A DNA stretch of 64,000 nt from contig NZ_SWJE01000003.1 of the NCBI RefSeq assembly GCF_005144415.1, positions 124,001-188,000 of the forward strand, in the 5' to 3' direction. Origin of the DNA: Trinickia terrae. GTDB lineage: Bacteria > Pseudomonadota > Gammaproteobacteria > Burkholderiales > Burkholderiaceae. The notes below the pieces were generated by a model. The model searched no databases. It was given only the letters and a program-made list of their open reading frames with translations, and was not told the origin of the DNA. Made by a program: the position numbers and the translations under genes. Below, piece by piece: positions 7,847 to 20,846 of the stretch (its first letter is position 1; every line of letters begins with the position of its first letter).

Positions 7847-9048
7847 CAAACGCGCTCGATCGCGAGTGCGATGCCTTGGCCGACGCCGATGCACATCGTG
7901 CAAAGGGCGTAGCGCCCGTCGGTTCGTTCGAGCTGGTATAGCGCGGTGGTGATGAGGCGTGCCCCGGACGCGCCCAGCGGGTGCCCAAGGGCAATGGCTC
8001 CGCCGTTCGGGTTCACGCGTGCGTCGTCGTCGGCGAGGCCGAGCATGCGCAGCACCGCGAGCCCTTGGGCGGCGAAGGCCTCGTTCAACTCGATGACGTC
8101 GAATTGCTCGAGCGACATGCCGAGTTGCGCGAGCAGCTTCTGCGTAGCTGGTGCCGGACCGATACCCATGACGCGCGGTTCGACGCCGGCCGTCGCCATG
8201 CCGATGACGCGGGCGCGGCGCCGCAAGCCGTATTGCTCGGCGGCTTCCGCATTGGCGAGCAGCAGCGCGCATGCGCCGTCGTTGACTCCCGAGGCGTTGC
8301 CGGCCGTGACCGTGCCGTCGGGGCGTACGACACCCTTCAACTTGGCGAGCGCCTCCAGCGACGTTTCGCGCGGATGCTCATCGAGCGTGACCTGAATCGA
8401 ATCGCCTTTCTTCTGCGGGATATCGACCGGCACGATTTCCTGCGCGAGCGTGCCGTCCCGTTGCGCGCGAGCTGCTTTTTGCTGACTGCGCACGGCGAAC
8501 GCATCTTGATCGGCACGGCTGATCGAGAAATCGGCAGCGACGTTTTCGGCCGTCTGCGGCATCGAATCGATGCCGTAATCGCGCTTCATCAGCGTGTTGA
8601 CGAAGCGCCAGCCGATCGTCGTGTCATGAATTTCAGTCTGGCGCGAAAAGGCGCTCGCGGCTTTGCCCATGACGAACGGCGCACGCGTCATGCTTTCCAC
8701 GCCTCCCGCGATCATCAAGCGAGCTTCGCCTGCTTTGATCGCGCGCGCCGCGGTGCCGACCGCGTCCATGCCGGAGCCGCACAGGCGGTTCAGCGTCGCG
8801 CCCGGCGCGTCGGTCGGCAAGCCCGCCAGCAGCGCGGCCATGCGCGCGACGTTGCGGTTGTCCTCCCCGGCTTGATTGGCGCAGCCGTAGATGACATCGT
8901 CGAGCGCGCGCCAGTCGACGTCCGGATTGCGTTCGATCAACGCTTTGATGGGTACGGCGGCGAGATCGTCGGCGCGAACGTCTTTCAGGACACCGCCGTA
9001 GCGGCCGAACGGCGTGCGAATCGCATCGCAGATAAATGCATCGGTCAT
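7846..9048 (-). CDS. paaJ: 3-oxoadipyl-CoA thiolase
   Basis: Splits 3-oxoadipyl-CoA into succinyl-CoA and acetyl-CoA, the last step of phenylacetate (and beta-ketoadipate) breakdown. The 400-residue protein is a standard type II thiolase. The acyl-accepting Cys is C90 in NRLCGSGMDAVG; the C-terminal motifs are NPNGGAIALGHPLGASGAR with the catalytic His and ALCTMCIGVGQG with the second Cys. The name paaJ is chosen from its place between paaN and paaG; pcaF is an equally valid family name from sequence alone. The gap to paaG holds a strong hairpin. Confidence 0.93.
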   Translation of the reverse strand: MTDAFICDAIRTPFGRYGGVLKDVRADDLAAVPIKALIERNPDVDWRALDDVIYGCANQAGEDNRNVARMAALLAGLPTDAPGATLNRLCGSGMDAVGTAARAIKAGEARLMIAGGVESMTRAPFVMGKAASAFSRQTEIHDTTIGWRFVNTLMKRDYGIDSMPQTAENVAADFSISRADQDAFAVRSQQKAARAQRDGTLAQEIVPVDIPQKKGDSIQVTLDEHPRETSLEALAKLKGVVRPDGTVTAGNASGVNDGACALLLANAEAAEQYGLRRRARVIGMATAGVEPRVMGIGPAPATQKLLAQLGMSLEQFDVIELNEAFAAQGLAVLRMLGLADDDARVNPNGGAIALGHPLGASGARLITTALYQLERTDGRYALCTMCIGVGQGIALAIERV

Positions 9049-9142
9049 CGGAATTCCCAGCGAGCGGTGCGCGTGCGCTTAAGGCACGCGCTTCAACTCA
9101 TAGTAGTGACGAAGGCAGTGCGGTTCGATTCGGTCAAACGGT

Positions 9143-10852
9143 CTATGCCGCTTGGCCGGCTTCCGCACCAGCGGCTTTCGGGGCAACATGAACCCGGCTT
9201 TGCACGACTCGGAAGCGGTTCGCGACAAAGGCCGCGTCCGAGAGCGCCGCGTTGGCCGCGGGGTTCGCGCCGGTGCCGTGGAAATCGGAGAACGCCGCCG
9301 ACTGATTGACGAAGACGCCACCCGTCAGGTTGATGGAAAGCGCAACGCCGCCGCGGATCGATGCCTCATGCGCGGCTTCGATCTTCGCGTCGTCGGTGCT
9401 ATAGACGGAGAGCGTCAAGGCACCGTGTTCCGCAGCGATGGAGCCTGCGAGGTCGAGCGACTGGGCTGTCGAATCGGTAGCGATCACGAACGAGATGGGG
9501 CCGAACCACTCACCGGTGAATGTGCTCGCGTCCTTGGCGGCATCCAATTGCAGAACGAGCGGCGTGCGAACACGCGCACCAGAGAACACGGGGTGCTCGA
9601 GCGGCTGGCTCTCGACGAGCACGCGGCCCAGCGAGCGCGCTTCCTCGATCCGGCGTGCGACGCCGTCGTTCTGGATCGCGCCAAGCAGTTCGACCGCGCG
9701 GGCCGGGTCGGCTACGAGCTTTTGCACGGCGCCCGCGAGCGCCTGGGCGATGTCGTCGAAACTCATGTGGCCGTCGGTGGTGCGGATGCCGTCGCGCGGC
9801 ACATAGATGTTCTGAGGTGCCGTGCACATCTGGCCCGAATAGAGCGCGAGCGAGAACGCGATGTTTCGTGCGACCGCTTTGATGTCGTCGGCGGAGTCGA
9901 TCACGATCTGGTTGACGCCCGCTTTTTCGGTGTACACCTGAGCTTGGTGAGCATTACGTTCGAGCCAGGTGCCGTTCTGGGTGCTGCCGGTGAAGTCGAT
10001 CAGCTTGATATCGGGGCGCAGCGCGAGATCTTGGACGAGAGCGCCGTCGTTCGGCTCCGTCGCCAGCAACGTGACGACGTTCGGATCGAAACCCGCTTCG
10101 CGCAATACGTCACGCGCGATGCGGACAGTGATGGCAAGCGGCAGAATTGCCCCCGGATGGGGTTTGACGATGACCGCGTTGCCCGTGGCCAGGTCGGCAA
10201 ACAGGCCAGGGTAGCCGTTCCAGGTCGGAAAAGTGCAGCATCCGAGAACGAGGCCGATGCCGCGCGGAACAATCGCATAGCGCTTTTGCATCGAGAGTGG
10301 CGGGTTCTTGCCTTGCGGTTTCTCCCAGTGCGCTTCCGAGGGAATGCGGCGCAGCTCGTTCCACGCATAGGCGATTGCTTCGAGCGCGCGGTCCTGGGCG
10401 TGCGGGCCGCCCGCCTGGAAGGCCATCATGAATGCTTGGCCGGTCGTGTGCATCACGCTGTGCGCAATCTCGAAACTGGCGCGATTCAGGCGGGAGAGGA
10501 TTTCGAGGCTGACCCCAACCCACGTTTTGGGGCCTGCCGCACGCCAGCTTTGCTGGGCTGTCTTGGCCGCGGCGATGAGTGTATCGACGTCCGCCTTCGG
10601 ATAGCGAACTCCCAGCTGGAAGCCGAACGGCGACTGCTCGGCACCGATGGTTTCGCCGTTGGTCGGCTGGTCGAGTTGAAACGCCTGGTTGAGCCGCGCT
10701 TTGAAGGCGGCTTCTCCATCGGCGGCGCCGGTTTCCCCGTACACTTTGGGACTCGGCATTTCTGCAAACGGGCTCCAGTAGCCGCGTGTCTCGATGGCGG
10801 CGAGGGCGTTGTTCAGCGTGTCTTCGTGCTTCGTGAATAGGACGTGTGTCAT
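9143..10852 (-). CDS. paaN: Phenylacetate degradation protein PaaN (aldehyde dehydrogenase family)
   Basis: 569-residue aldehyde dehydrogenase superfamily protein of the PaaN type, expected to oxidise the semialdehyde formed on ring opening of oxepin-CoA. The catalytic Cys is C343 in SGQMCTAPQN, and the general-base Glu is E309 in VYTEKAGVN. FTGSTQNGTW matches the cofactor-binding turn. The chain ends soon after the dehydrogenase fold with no MaoC-like hydratase domain, unlike the two-domain PaaZ of E. coli. It is the first gene of the minus-strand group and diverges from paaF over a 135-bp region with a TetR-type palindrome. Confidence 0.92.
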   Translation of the reverse strand: MTHVLFTKHEDTLNNALAAIETRGYWSPFAEMPSPKVYGETGAADGEAAFKARLNQAFQLDQPTNGETIGAEQSPFGFQLGVRYPKADVDTLIAAAKTAQQSWRAAGPKTWVGVSLEILSRLNRASFEIAHSVMHTTGQAFMMAFQAGGPHAQDRALEAIAYAWNELRRIPSEAHWEKPQGKNPPLSMQKRYAIVPRGIGLVLGCCTFPTWNGYPGLFADLATGNAVIVKPHPGAILPLAITVRIARDVLREAGFDPNVVTLLATEPNDGALVQDLALRPDIKLIDFTGSTQNGTWLERNAHQAQVYTEKAGVNQIVIDSADDIKAVARNIAFSLALYSGQMCTAPQNIYVPRDGIRTTDGHMSFDDIAQALAGAVQKLVADPARAVELLGAIQNDGVARRIEEARSLGRVLVESQPLEHPVFSGARVRTPLVLQLDAAKDASTFTGEWFGPISFVIATDSTAQSLDLAGSIAAEHGALTLSVYSTDDAKIEAAHEASIRGGVALSINLTGGVFVNQSAAFSDFHGTGANPAANAALSDAAFVANRFRVVQSRVHVAPKAAGAEAGQAA

Positions 10853-10900
10853 GGCGGAGGGAACGATGGCTGAGCGATTGAGAGATTCTGCCGATTAATT

Positions 10901-10916
10901 GACCGACCGGTTGGTC
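10901..10916. promoter_or_regulatory. TetR-type palindromic operator between paaN and paaF
   Basis: A 16-bp palindrome with one mismatched pair, GACCGACCGGTTGGTC, in the divergent promoter region. A TTGACC hexamer at 10899-10904 overlaps its left half, so a bound repressor would cover the -35 region of a plus-strand promoter. The pattern resembles operators of TetR-family regulators of aromatic and acyl-CoA pathways, and PaaR is the expected ligand-responsive repressor in betaproteobacteria. PaaR binding is inferred; no paaR gene is in the window. Confidence 0.65.
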
Positions 10917-10987
10917 GGAGAATGGTAGCATCAAACAAATGCATGCGCGAAGCGTTTTCGCATTTCATTGATCTATATGGAGGATGC

Positions 10988-11764
10988 ATGGCTTACGAAA
11001 ACATTCTGGTCGAAACCCGGGGGCGGGTCGGAATGGTGACGCTGAATCGCCCGAAGGCGCTCAATGCGCTCAACGATGCGCTGATGGACGAGTTGGGCGT
11101 TGCGCTCAAGGCATTCGATGCAGACGACGGCGTTGGTGCGATCGTGTTGACCGGTAGCGAAAAAGCGTTCGCGGCGGGCGCGGACATCGGGATGATGGCG
11201 ACCTATTCCTATGTGGATGTCTACAAAGGCGACTACATCACTCGCAATTGGGAAACCGTGTGCACGATCCGCAAGCCGATCATTGCGGCCGTTGCGGGAT
11301 TTGCGCTCGGGGGTGGTTGTGAACTGGCGATGATGTGCGACATCATCATCGCGGCGGACTCGGCCAAGTTCGGCCAGCCGGAGATCAAGCTCGGAATCAT
11401 GCCCGGGGCGGGCGGTACGCAGCGTTTGCCGCGCGCTGTTTCAAAGGCGAAGGCGATGGACATGTGCTTGACCGCGCGCTTCATGGACGCCGCGGAGGCC
11501 GAGCGGGCAGGGCTGGTGTCGCGAGTCGTTCCGGCTGTGTCGGTAATCGAAGAGGCGGTGGCAGCGGCGGCGACGATTGCTGAGTTTCCTTTGCCCGCGG
11601 TGATGATGGTGAAGGAGTCGGTGAATCGTGCTTACGAGACGACGCTTGCAGAGGGCGTTCATTTTGAGCGGCGTCTGTTCCATTCGCTTTTTGCGACCGA
11701 AGATCAGAAGGAGGGAATGGCGGCGTTCGTCGAAAAGCGCAAACCTGTGTTCAAGCATCGATAG
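10988..11764 (+). CDS. paaF: 2,3-dehydroadipyl-CoA hydratase / enoyl-CoA hydratase
   Basis: Crotonase-family hydratase of 258 residues, expected to hydrate 2,3-dehydroadipyl-CoA to 3-hydroxyadipyl-CoA. ATG 10988 follows a GGAGG ribosome-binding site and gives the canonical N-terminus [22 protein letters not shown] (shown by its parts MAYENILVE and VTLNRP). The oxyanion-hole segments are [13 protein letters not shown] and [19 protein letters not shown]. Both hydratase glutamates are present, in GGGCELAM and [19 protein letters not shown]. It diverges from paaN and shares its operator region. A general fatty-acid enoyl-CoA hydratase role is possible; the paaF name rests on context. Confidence 0.9.
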   Translation: MAYENILVETRGRVGMVTLNRPKALNALNDALMDELGVALKAFDADDGVGAIVLTGSEKAFAAGADIGMMATYSYVDVYKGDYITRNWETVCTIRKPIIAAVAGFALGGGCELAMMCDIIIAADSAKFGQPEIKLGIMPGAGGTQRLPRAVSKAKAMDMCLTARFMDAAEAERAGLVSRVVPAVSVIEEAVAAAATIAEFPLPAVMMVKESVNRAYETTLAEGVHFERRLFHSLFATEDQKEGMAAFVEKRKPVFKHR

Positions 11765-11936
11765 ATGCGACTTCAAAAAACCGCTTGCCAGCGTGTTGGG
11801 TGGGGACTAGAATCCTGGTCTTTCGCGCTTCGGCCAAGGTTTGGTAGCGAGGCGCGGGGGACGGGAGGAAGGCGGGAGGCCCAGGGTTGACGGGGCTTTC
11901 GGCGCGGTCGGCGAGTTGAGTGGTTAAAAAAACTTG

Positions 11937-11965
11937 TTGACGGGGTGCAAAAGGTTCTTCATAAT
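11937..11965 (+). promoter_or_regulatory. rRNA operon promoter
   Basis: TTGACG -35 and CATAAT -10 hexamers with a 17-bp spacer, about 270 bp ahead of mature 16S rRNA, followed by a boxA element. Spacing and context are those of a ribosomal P1 promoter. Confidence 0.8.
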
Positions 11966-12031
11966 TTCGTTTCTCTGCTGCTGATGCAGCGACGCAAGAC
12001 GGTAGCGAAGTTGGGTGCTGTTGAGCGATGC

Positions 12032-12045
12032 GATCTTTAACAATT
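12032..12045 (+). promoter_or_regulatory. boxA antiterminator element of the 16S leader
   Basis: GATCTTTAACAATT matches the conserved boxA core (CTTTAACA) bound by NusB-S10. A second copy of the core lies ahead of 23S at 14130-14144. Confidence 0.8.
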
Positions 12046-12046
12046 T

Positions 12047-13810
<1,764 letters not shown>

Positions 13811-13829
13811 AGATAAAGACAGGCTTAAG

Positions 13830-13906
13830 GGGTCTGTAGCTCAGTCGGTTAGAGCACCGTCTTGATAAGGCGGGGGTCGTTGGTTCGAATCCAACCAGAC
13901 CCACCA
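13830..13906 (+). tRNA. tRNA-Ile (GAT)
   Basis: 77-nt cloverleaf including an encoded CCA. The acceptor stem is GGGTCTG with CAGACCC, the anticodon loop is TTGATAA (anticodon GAT), and the T arm contains GGTTCGAATCC. It lies in the 16S-23S spacer, the standard position. Confidence 0.98.
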
Positions 13907-13952
13907 ATTGTCTGCGGTGGCTGGAGATCGGATCCCTTGGAGTGTCAGGTAC

Positions 13953-14028
13953 GGGGGATTAGCTCAGCTGGGAGAGCACCTGCTTTGCAAGCAGGGGGTC
14001 GTCGGTTCGATCCCGTCATCCTCCACCA
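13953..14028 (+). tRNA. tRNA-Ala (TGC)
   Basis: 76-nt cloverleaf with encoded CCA. The acceptor stem is GGGGGAT with ATCCTCC, the anticodon loop is TTTGCAA (anticodon TGC), and the T arm contains GGTTCGATCCC. Second tRNA of the 16S-23S spacer, 46 nt after tRNA-Ile. Confidence 0.98.
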
Positions 14029-14352
14029 ATCACCAACGAGAAGCGTTCGGAAATGTGAGTTTCGAGCGAGTGTTTCTCATTGGCGATTGAGCCAGTCAGA
14101 GCGGTAGGTTGAAAGACTTATCGGCTGTCGTTCTTTAACAATCTGGAAGAAGTAGTAATGGATCGCGTGAAGCGCTTAGAGATGGGCGTGAATCGCGATC
14201 TGGGTTGTGATTGTATCGATGTATCTCAAGGCCGTCGTGAAGACGGATTTGGAATACGGCACAACGCGAAAACTCAGCCTGTAGCGAGCTTTGCATCGGG
14301 CCGTCGTAAGCGCTAACGCGCTAACGATGGCCGAGAGACATACTCGTTATAG
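14029..14352 (+). other. tRNA-Ala to 23S spacer with second boxA
   Basis: 324-bp spacer without a gene. A boxA core (GTTCTTTAACAATCT) is at 14130-14144, preceded by TTATCGGCTGT, a segment also found after 16S (13800-13810). The end of the spacer (from about 14345) is complementary to sequence after 23S (to about 17239), extending the base of the 23S end-pairing helix. Confidence 0.75.
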
Positions 14353-17234
<2,882 letters not shown>

Positions 17235-17413
17235 TAACCAGTCTGTTTTACGGCCAGTGTCAGCGCTTGAGCGCTTACTCTGGACCCATGCAAAGCTCTG
17301 GTTGAGTGATCGTTGTGCCACCCAATCACAACCCCATCCATTACTCCCTAGGCTAACCCTAGACTTCTTCCCAGATTGGCTGCCGCGCCCACGCGCGAGG
17401 CAGCAACAAGTCA

Positions 17414-17530
17414 TGCCTGATGACCATAGCGAGTTGGTACCACCCCTTCCCATCCCGAACAGGACCGTGAAACGACTCCACGCCGATGATAGTGCGGATT
17501 CCCGTGTGAAAGTAGGTAATCGTCAGGCTC
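17414..17530 (+). rRNA. rrf: 5S ribosomal RNA
   Basis: About 117 nt, opening TGCCTGATGACCATAGCGAG and closing with GTCAGGCT, whose ends pair. The CCCATCCCGAACAGGACCGTGAAAC core is present (CCCATCCCGAACAGGACC at about 17450). It follows 23S by about 180 nt, completing the operon. Confidence 0.95.
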
Positions 17531-17539
17531 CTCTCATAA

Positions 17540-17572
17540 CCACAACCCCACCCCATAAAGGTGGGGTTGTGG
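17540..17572 (+). terminator. Hairpin terminator of the rRNA operon
   Basis: Perfect 13-bp stem (17540-17552 with 17560-17572) with a 7-nt loop, starting about 10 nt after 5S. The T-tract after it is poor (CCGTTTAC). Confidence 0.8.
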
Positions 17573-17737
17573 CCGTTTACAACCCACACAAAAACGCTTC
17601 TATCGTAAGCGTCCGACCACGACCGTTCTTGACAGCGTGTTGATATCGAACAATTGAACGTAGCGTGTTGAGTTCAGGCGGCGTCGGAGTGAAGCTGTGA
17701 TCCGCTTGGGTTTTCTGGACAGTGTCGAGCGTTAGTC

Positions 17738-17878
17738 GTCGACGCTATTGATGCCTTCGACCACCGGCCGGAGGCCGATGGCGGCAAGGTCCATCTGGCG
17801 GCGGCACAACTGTCGATGTTGCTCGAAGGTATCGATTGGCGGCAACCGCGTCGTACTGCTGCACTGTCGATGTTGTAA
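17738..17878 (+). pseudogene. IS66 TnpB C-terminal remnant
   Basis: The frame reads VDAIDAFDHRPEADGGKVHL, then AAAQLSMLLEGIDWRQPRR and a stop. This matches the C-terminal end of IS66 orf2 (TnpB), where AQL..LLEGIDWR is the hallmark. About 46 codons remain of a family length near 115, with no start codon or N-terminal half. Not functional. Confidence 0.8.
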
Positions 17879-17908
17879 ACCGCGAGGAAGGCTCGCAAAC
17901 TGCGCCCC

Positions 17909-19480
17909 ATGTCGAACGGCGCCGAACTTCCTGACGATGTTGAAACCCTGCGGACCTTGCGGTCGAGGCTCGTGCTCAGCTTGCCGAACGCGATCTTGAG
18001 ATCAAGCAGCTCAAGGCGCAGATCGACAAGCTCAAGCGCATGCAGTTCGGACGCAAGTCCGAGCAGTTGGACCGGGAGGTCGCGCGGCTCGAAACCGCGC
18101 TCGAAGATCTGACGGGTGAGCGTGGCGTCGCCGATGTGCGACGCGCCCGCCAATCGAGCGCGAGCCCGCCTTTCGGCGACGCGTCGCCGAAAGAGGCGTT
18201 GCCGCCGCATCTGCCGCGCGAAGAACGCGTGCTGGAAGCTGAGGCGACCTGCCCGACGTGCGGCAGCGCCATGCAGCCACTCGGAGAAGACGTGTCCGAG
18301 CAACTCGCCCGAGTGGCGGCGGCGTTCAAGGTGATTCGCACGATCCGGCGCAAGACGGTCTGTTCGTGCGGCCACCACGTCTCACAGCCGCCCACGCCCG
18401 GCCTGCCGATCACGCGCAGCATCGCCCATCCGAGCCTGCTGGCCGACATCCTCGTCTAGAAGTACGTTGACCACACGCCGTTGTACCGGCAGTCGCAGAT
18501 TGCCGCACGCGACGGCGTGAAGCTCGATCCGGCCAGCATGGGACGTTGGGTCGGCCAGTGCGACGCACTTTGCGAGCCGCTGACCGCGGCGCTGCGCCGC
18601 TACACGACGGCAACTGCGAAGCTGCACGCGGAGGACACGCCGATCCCGGTGCTTGCGCCGGGCAACAAGAAGACGAAGACCGGACGGCTCTGGGTGTACG
18701 TGCGCGACGACAGTCGTTCGGGCTCGGCGGAACCAGCGGCGGTGTGGTTTGCCTACTCGCCCGACCGCAAGGGCATTCATCCCCAGACCCATCTGGCCGG
18801 ATTCGAGGGCATCCTGCAGGCCGACGCCTACAGCGGCTTCAACGAACTGTACGAGAGCGGCAAGATCCGTGAAGCTGCATGCATGGGATCATGCGAGACG
18901 GTACCTCTACGAAGTTCTCGACCGCACGCCAACCGACGCGACCCGGCAGGTGCTCGAACTGATCGGCGAACTCTACGGCATCGAGGCCGACATCCGTGGC
19001 AAAGCCGCTGCTGAACGGCTGCGCGTGCGGCAGGAGAAAAGCGTGCCGCTGCTTGCGGCCATCAAGGCGTGGATGACGGACAAGCTCGCCACGCTATCGA
19101 GGAAATCCGATCTGGCGAAAGCGATCCGTTACTCGCTCAACCAGTGGGATGCACTCGTGCTGTACTGCGAGGAAGGCCGTGCCGAGATCAGCAACGCCCT
19201 GGCCGAAAACGCGCCGCGCTGTGTGAGTTTGGGTCGCAAGAACTTCTTGTTCACCGGCTCCGATAGCGGTGGCGAGCGGGCTGCTGCGATGTACGGTCTG
19301 ATCGGGACGTGCAAGCTCAACGGGATCAACCCGCGCGCCTACCTCGAATACGGCCTGACTCATATCGCTGACCATCCGATTAACCGCATCGACGAACTGT
19401 TGCCCTGGAACGTGATCGCGTTAGGCGCGAAGGCGACGATCGTGTCACACCTTCCGGGCAAACAAAAAACGCTGTGCTAG
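17909..19480 (+). pseudogene. IS66 transposase TnpC, broken by two frameshifts and an amber codon
   Basis: Pieces of the IS66 TnpC transposase lie in two frames. The N-terminus is SNGAELPDDVETLR. A first frameshift at about 17951-17961 leads into VEARAQLAERDLEIKQLKAQ and the segment QFGRKSEQLDRE. A zinc-binding segment (CPTCGS, then CSCGHH) follows. A TAG at 18457-18459 interrupts the chain before KYVDHTPLYRQSQIA. A second frameshift at about 18881-18893 is needed to reach [11 protein letters not shown], the [20 protein letters not shown] region and the end IDELLPWN. The catalytic-domain sequence is otherwise well preserved, so decay looks fairly recent. Confidence 0.9.
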
Positions 19481-20644
19481 TCGAACCCAATAGGTCGAGC
19501 CAATGGGGAGCAACTCGTCGTTGAAGTCATAACTCGCGTTGTGCAGCATGCATGGTCCGGCGCCGTGACCTGCTTCTCGATGTCCTCCATCGCCATTGCC
19601 GAGAAAAGCGTAGCAGCCAGGCTTCGCTAGTAGCATGAAGGAGAAATCCTCTGCGCCCATCGTCGGTTCGACGGCGTCATCCACGTGAGCCGCACCCGCG
19701 ATCTCCCGCATGACCTCAGCCGCGAATCGCGCCTCCTCGGGACTGTTGATCGTCGGTGGGTAGTTGCGATGGAACGTCACCTCGGCGGAACAATCGTAAG
19801 CCGACGCCGTGGCCTCGACGATCTTTCGCATACGCGATTCGATCAGGTCGAGCGTTTCGGTCGTGAACGTGCGCACCGTACCTGCCAGCCAGGCATCGTC
19901 GGGCACGACGTTTACTGCGTCGCCAGTATGAATTTGGGTGATCGAAAGGACCGCCGTATCGAGCGGCTTCTTGTTTCTCGTGATGACGCTCTGCAGCGCA
20001 TTCGCGATTTGAACTGCGGTAAACACCGGGTCCCGGCCGTTATGTGGCAATGCGGCATGCGCGCCGACCCCTTTGATGTCGATCCGAAACTCGTTGCTCG
20101 AGGCCATGATCGGGCCTTCGGTCACGCCAAAGTGACCGGCCGGCATCCCCGGCCAGTTGTGCATGCCGAAGACGGCATCGACCGGAAATCTCGTGAACAA
20201 GCCGTCGTCGATCATAGCCTTGGCGCCAGCTCCCCCTTCTTCGGCCGGTTGAAAGATGAAGACGATCGTGCCGTCAAAATCGCCGTGTTTCGAAAGATAT
20301 TGCGCGGCGCCAAGCAGCATCGCCGTATGTCCGTCGTGGCCGCAGGCATGCATCTTTCCGGCATTTTGCGAGCGATGTTCGAAAGAGTTGAGCTCTTGAA
20401 TCGGCAGTGCATCCATGTCGGCGCGAAGGCCAATCGATCGAGTTCCGGTGCCGCGCTTCAGGACGCCCACCACGCCGGTTTTGCCAAAGCCGCGGTGGAC
20501 CTCGATGCCCCATTCCGTCAGGCGCTGGGCAACCAGATCAGCGGTTTGAATTTCTTCGTAACGAAGTTCGGGATGGGCGTGGATCGTTCGTCGAAGCGTT
20601 TGGATTTCGCCGTGCGCCGCGTGAATTTCTGGGATCAGTTTCAT
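19445..20644 (-). CDS. M20 family metallopeptidase / amidohydrolase (hippuricase-like)
   Basis: 399-residue M20D-type amidohydrolase, the class that removes acyl groups from N-acyl amino acids such as hippurate. Metal ligands are visible in ACGHDGHTA (C101, H103), the catalytic Glu pair in QPAEEGG (135-136), H162 in GMHNWPG, and a late His in the [16 protein letters not shown] segment. Length is normal. The last codons and stop (19445-19480) overlap the end of the IS66 remnant on the other strand, so the final residues may be replaced by element-derived sequence; the catalytic core is unaffected. The natural substrate cannot be set from sequence. Confidence 0.88.
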   Translation of the reverse strand: MKLIPEIHAAHGEIQTLRRTIHAHPELRYEEIQTADLVAQRLTEWGIEVHRGFGKTGVVGVLKRGTGTRSIGLRADMDALPIQELNSFEHRSQNAGKMHACGHDGHTAMLLGAAQYLSKHGDFDGTIVFIFQPAEEGGAGAKAMIDDGLFTRFPVDAVFGMHNWPGMPAGHFGVTEGPIMASSNEFRIDIKGVGAHAALPHNGRDPVFTAVQIANALQSVITRNKKPLDTAVLSITQIHTGDAVNVVPDDAWLAGTVRTFTTETLDLIESRMRKIVEATASAYDCSAEVTFHRNYPPTINSPEEARFAAEVMREIAGAAHVDDAVEPTMGAEDFSFMLLAKPGCYAFLGNGDGGHREAGHGAGPCMLHNASYDFNDELLPIGSTYWVRLAQRFLFARKV

Positions 20645-20846
20645 GATGCCTTCGACTTCGTTGTGCGTTGCGTCTCGAGGACGGGAATCCTGATTGGTTC
20701 ATTCTACGCTCATGTGGTTTTGAGGCGATTTCAGATCAATAACGGCCCAAGGGCGTAATGGCCTCGAGCGTAATAAAATTGCATGGCGTCGCCGCAGTGC
20801 GGTTAAGCGGCCCAATCGACAGCCCTCACCAGCACGGACACCGACA

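Larger units (their letters stand above)
17605..19480 (+). mobile_element. Degenerate IS66-family insertion sequence
   Basis: The remnant starts at an IS66-like terminus, GTAAGCGTCCGACCACG at 17605, and carries the C-terminal end of tnpB and a nearly full but broken tnpC. Only about 130 bp separate the terminus from the TnpB remnant, so tnpA and most of tnpB have been deleted. No matching right inverted repeat (expected to end in ACGCTTAC) is found near 19480 or beyond, so the right end is probably lost. The element sits directly behind the rRNA operon and runs into the 3' end of the M20 hydrolase gene. Confidence 0.85.

Noticed and set aside
17595-17612. Inverted repeat ACGCTT/AAGCGT at the IS66 left edge
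   Set aside because: Six-base arms only, and one arm belongs to the IS terminus itself; probably chance rather than an attachment site.
17257-17643. 128-codon plus-strand frame across 23S end, 5S and spacer
   Set aside because: It runs through the 5S gene and its terminator and has no family sequence.
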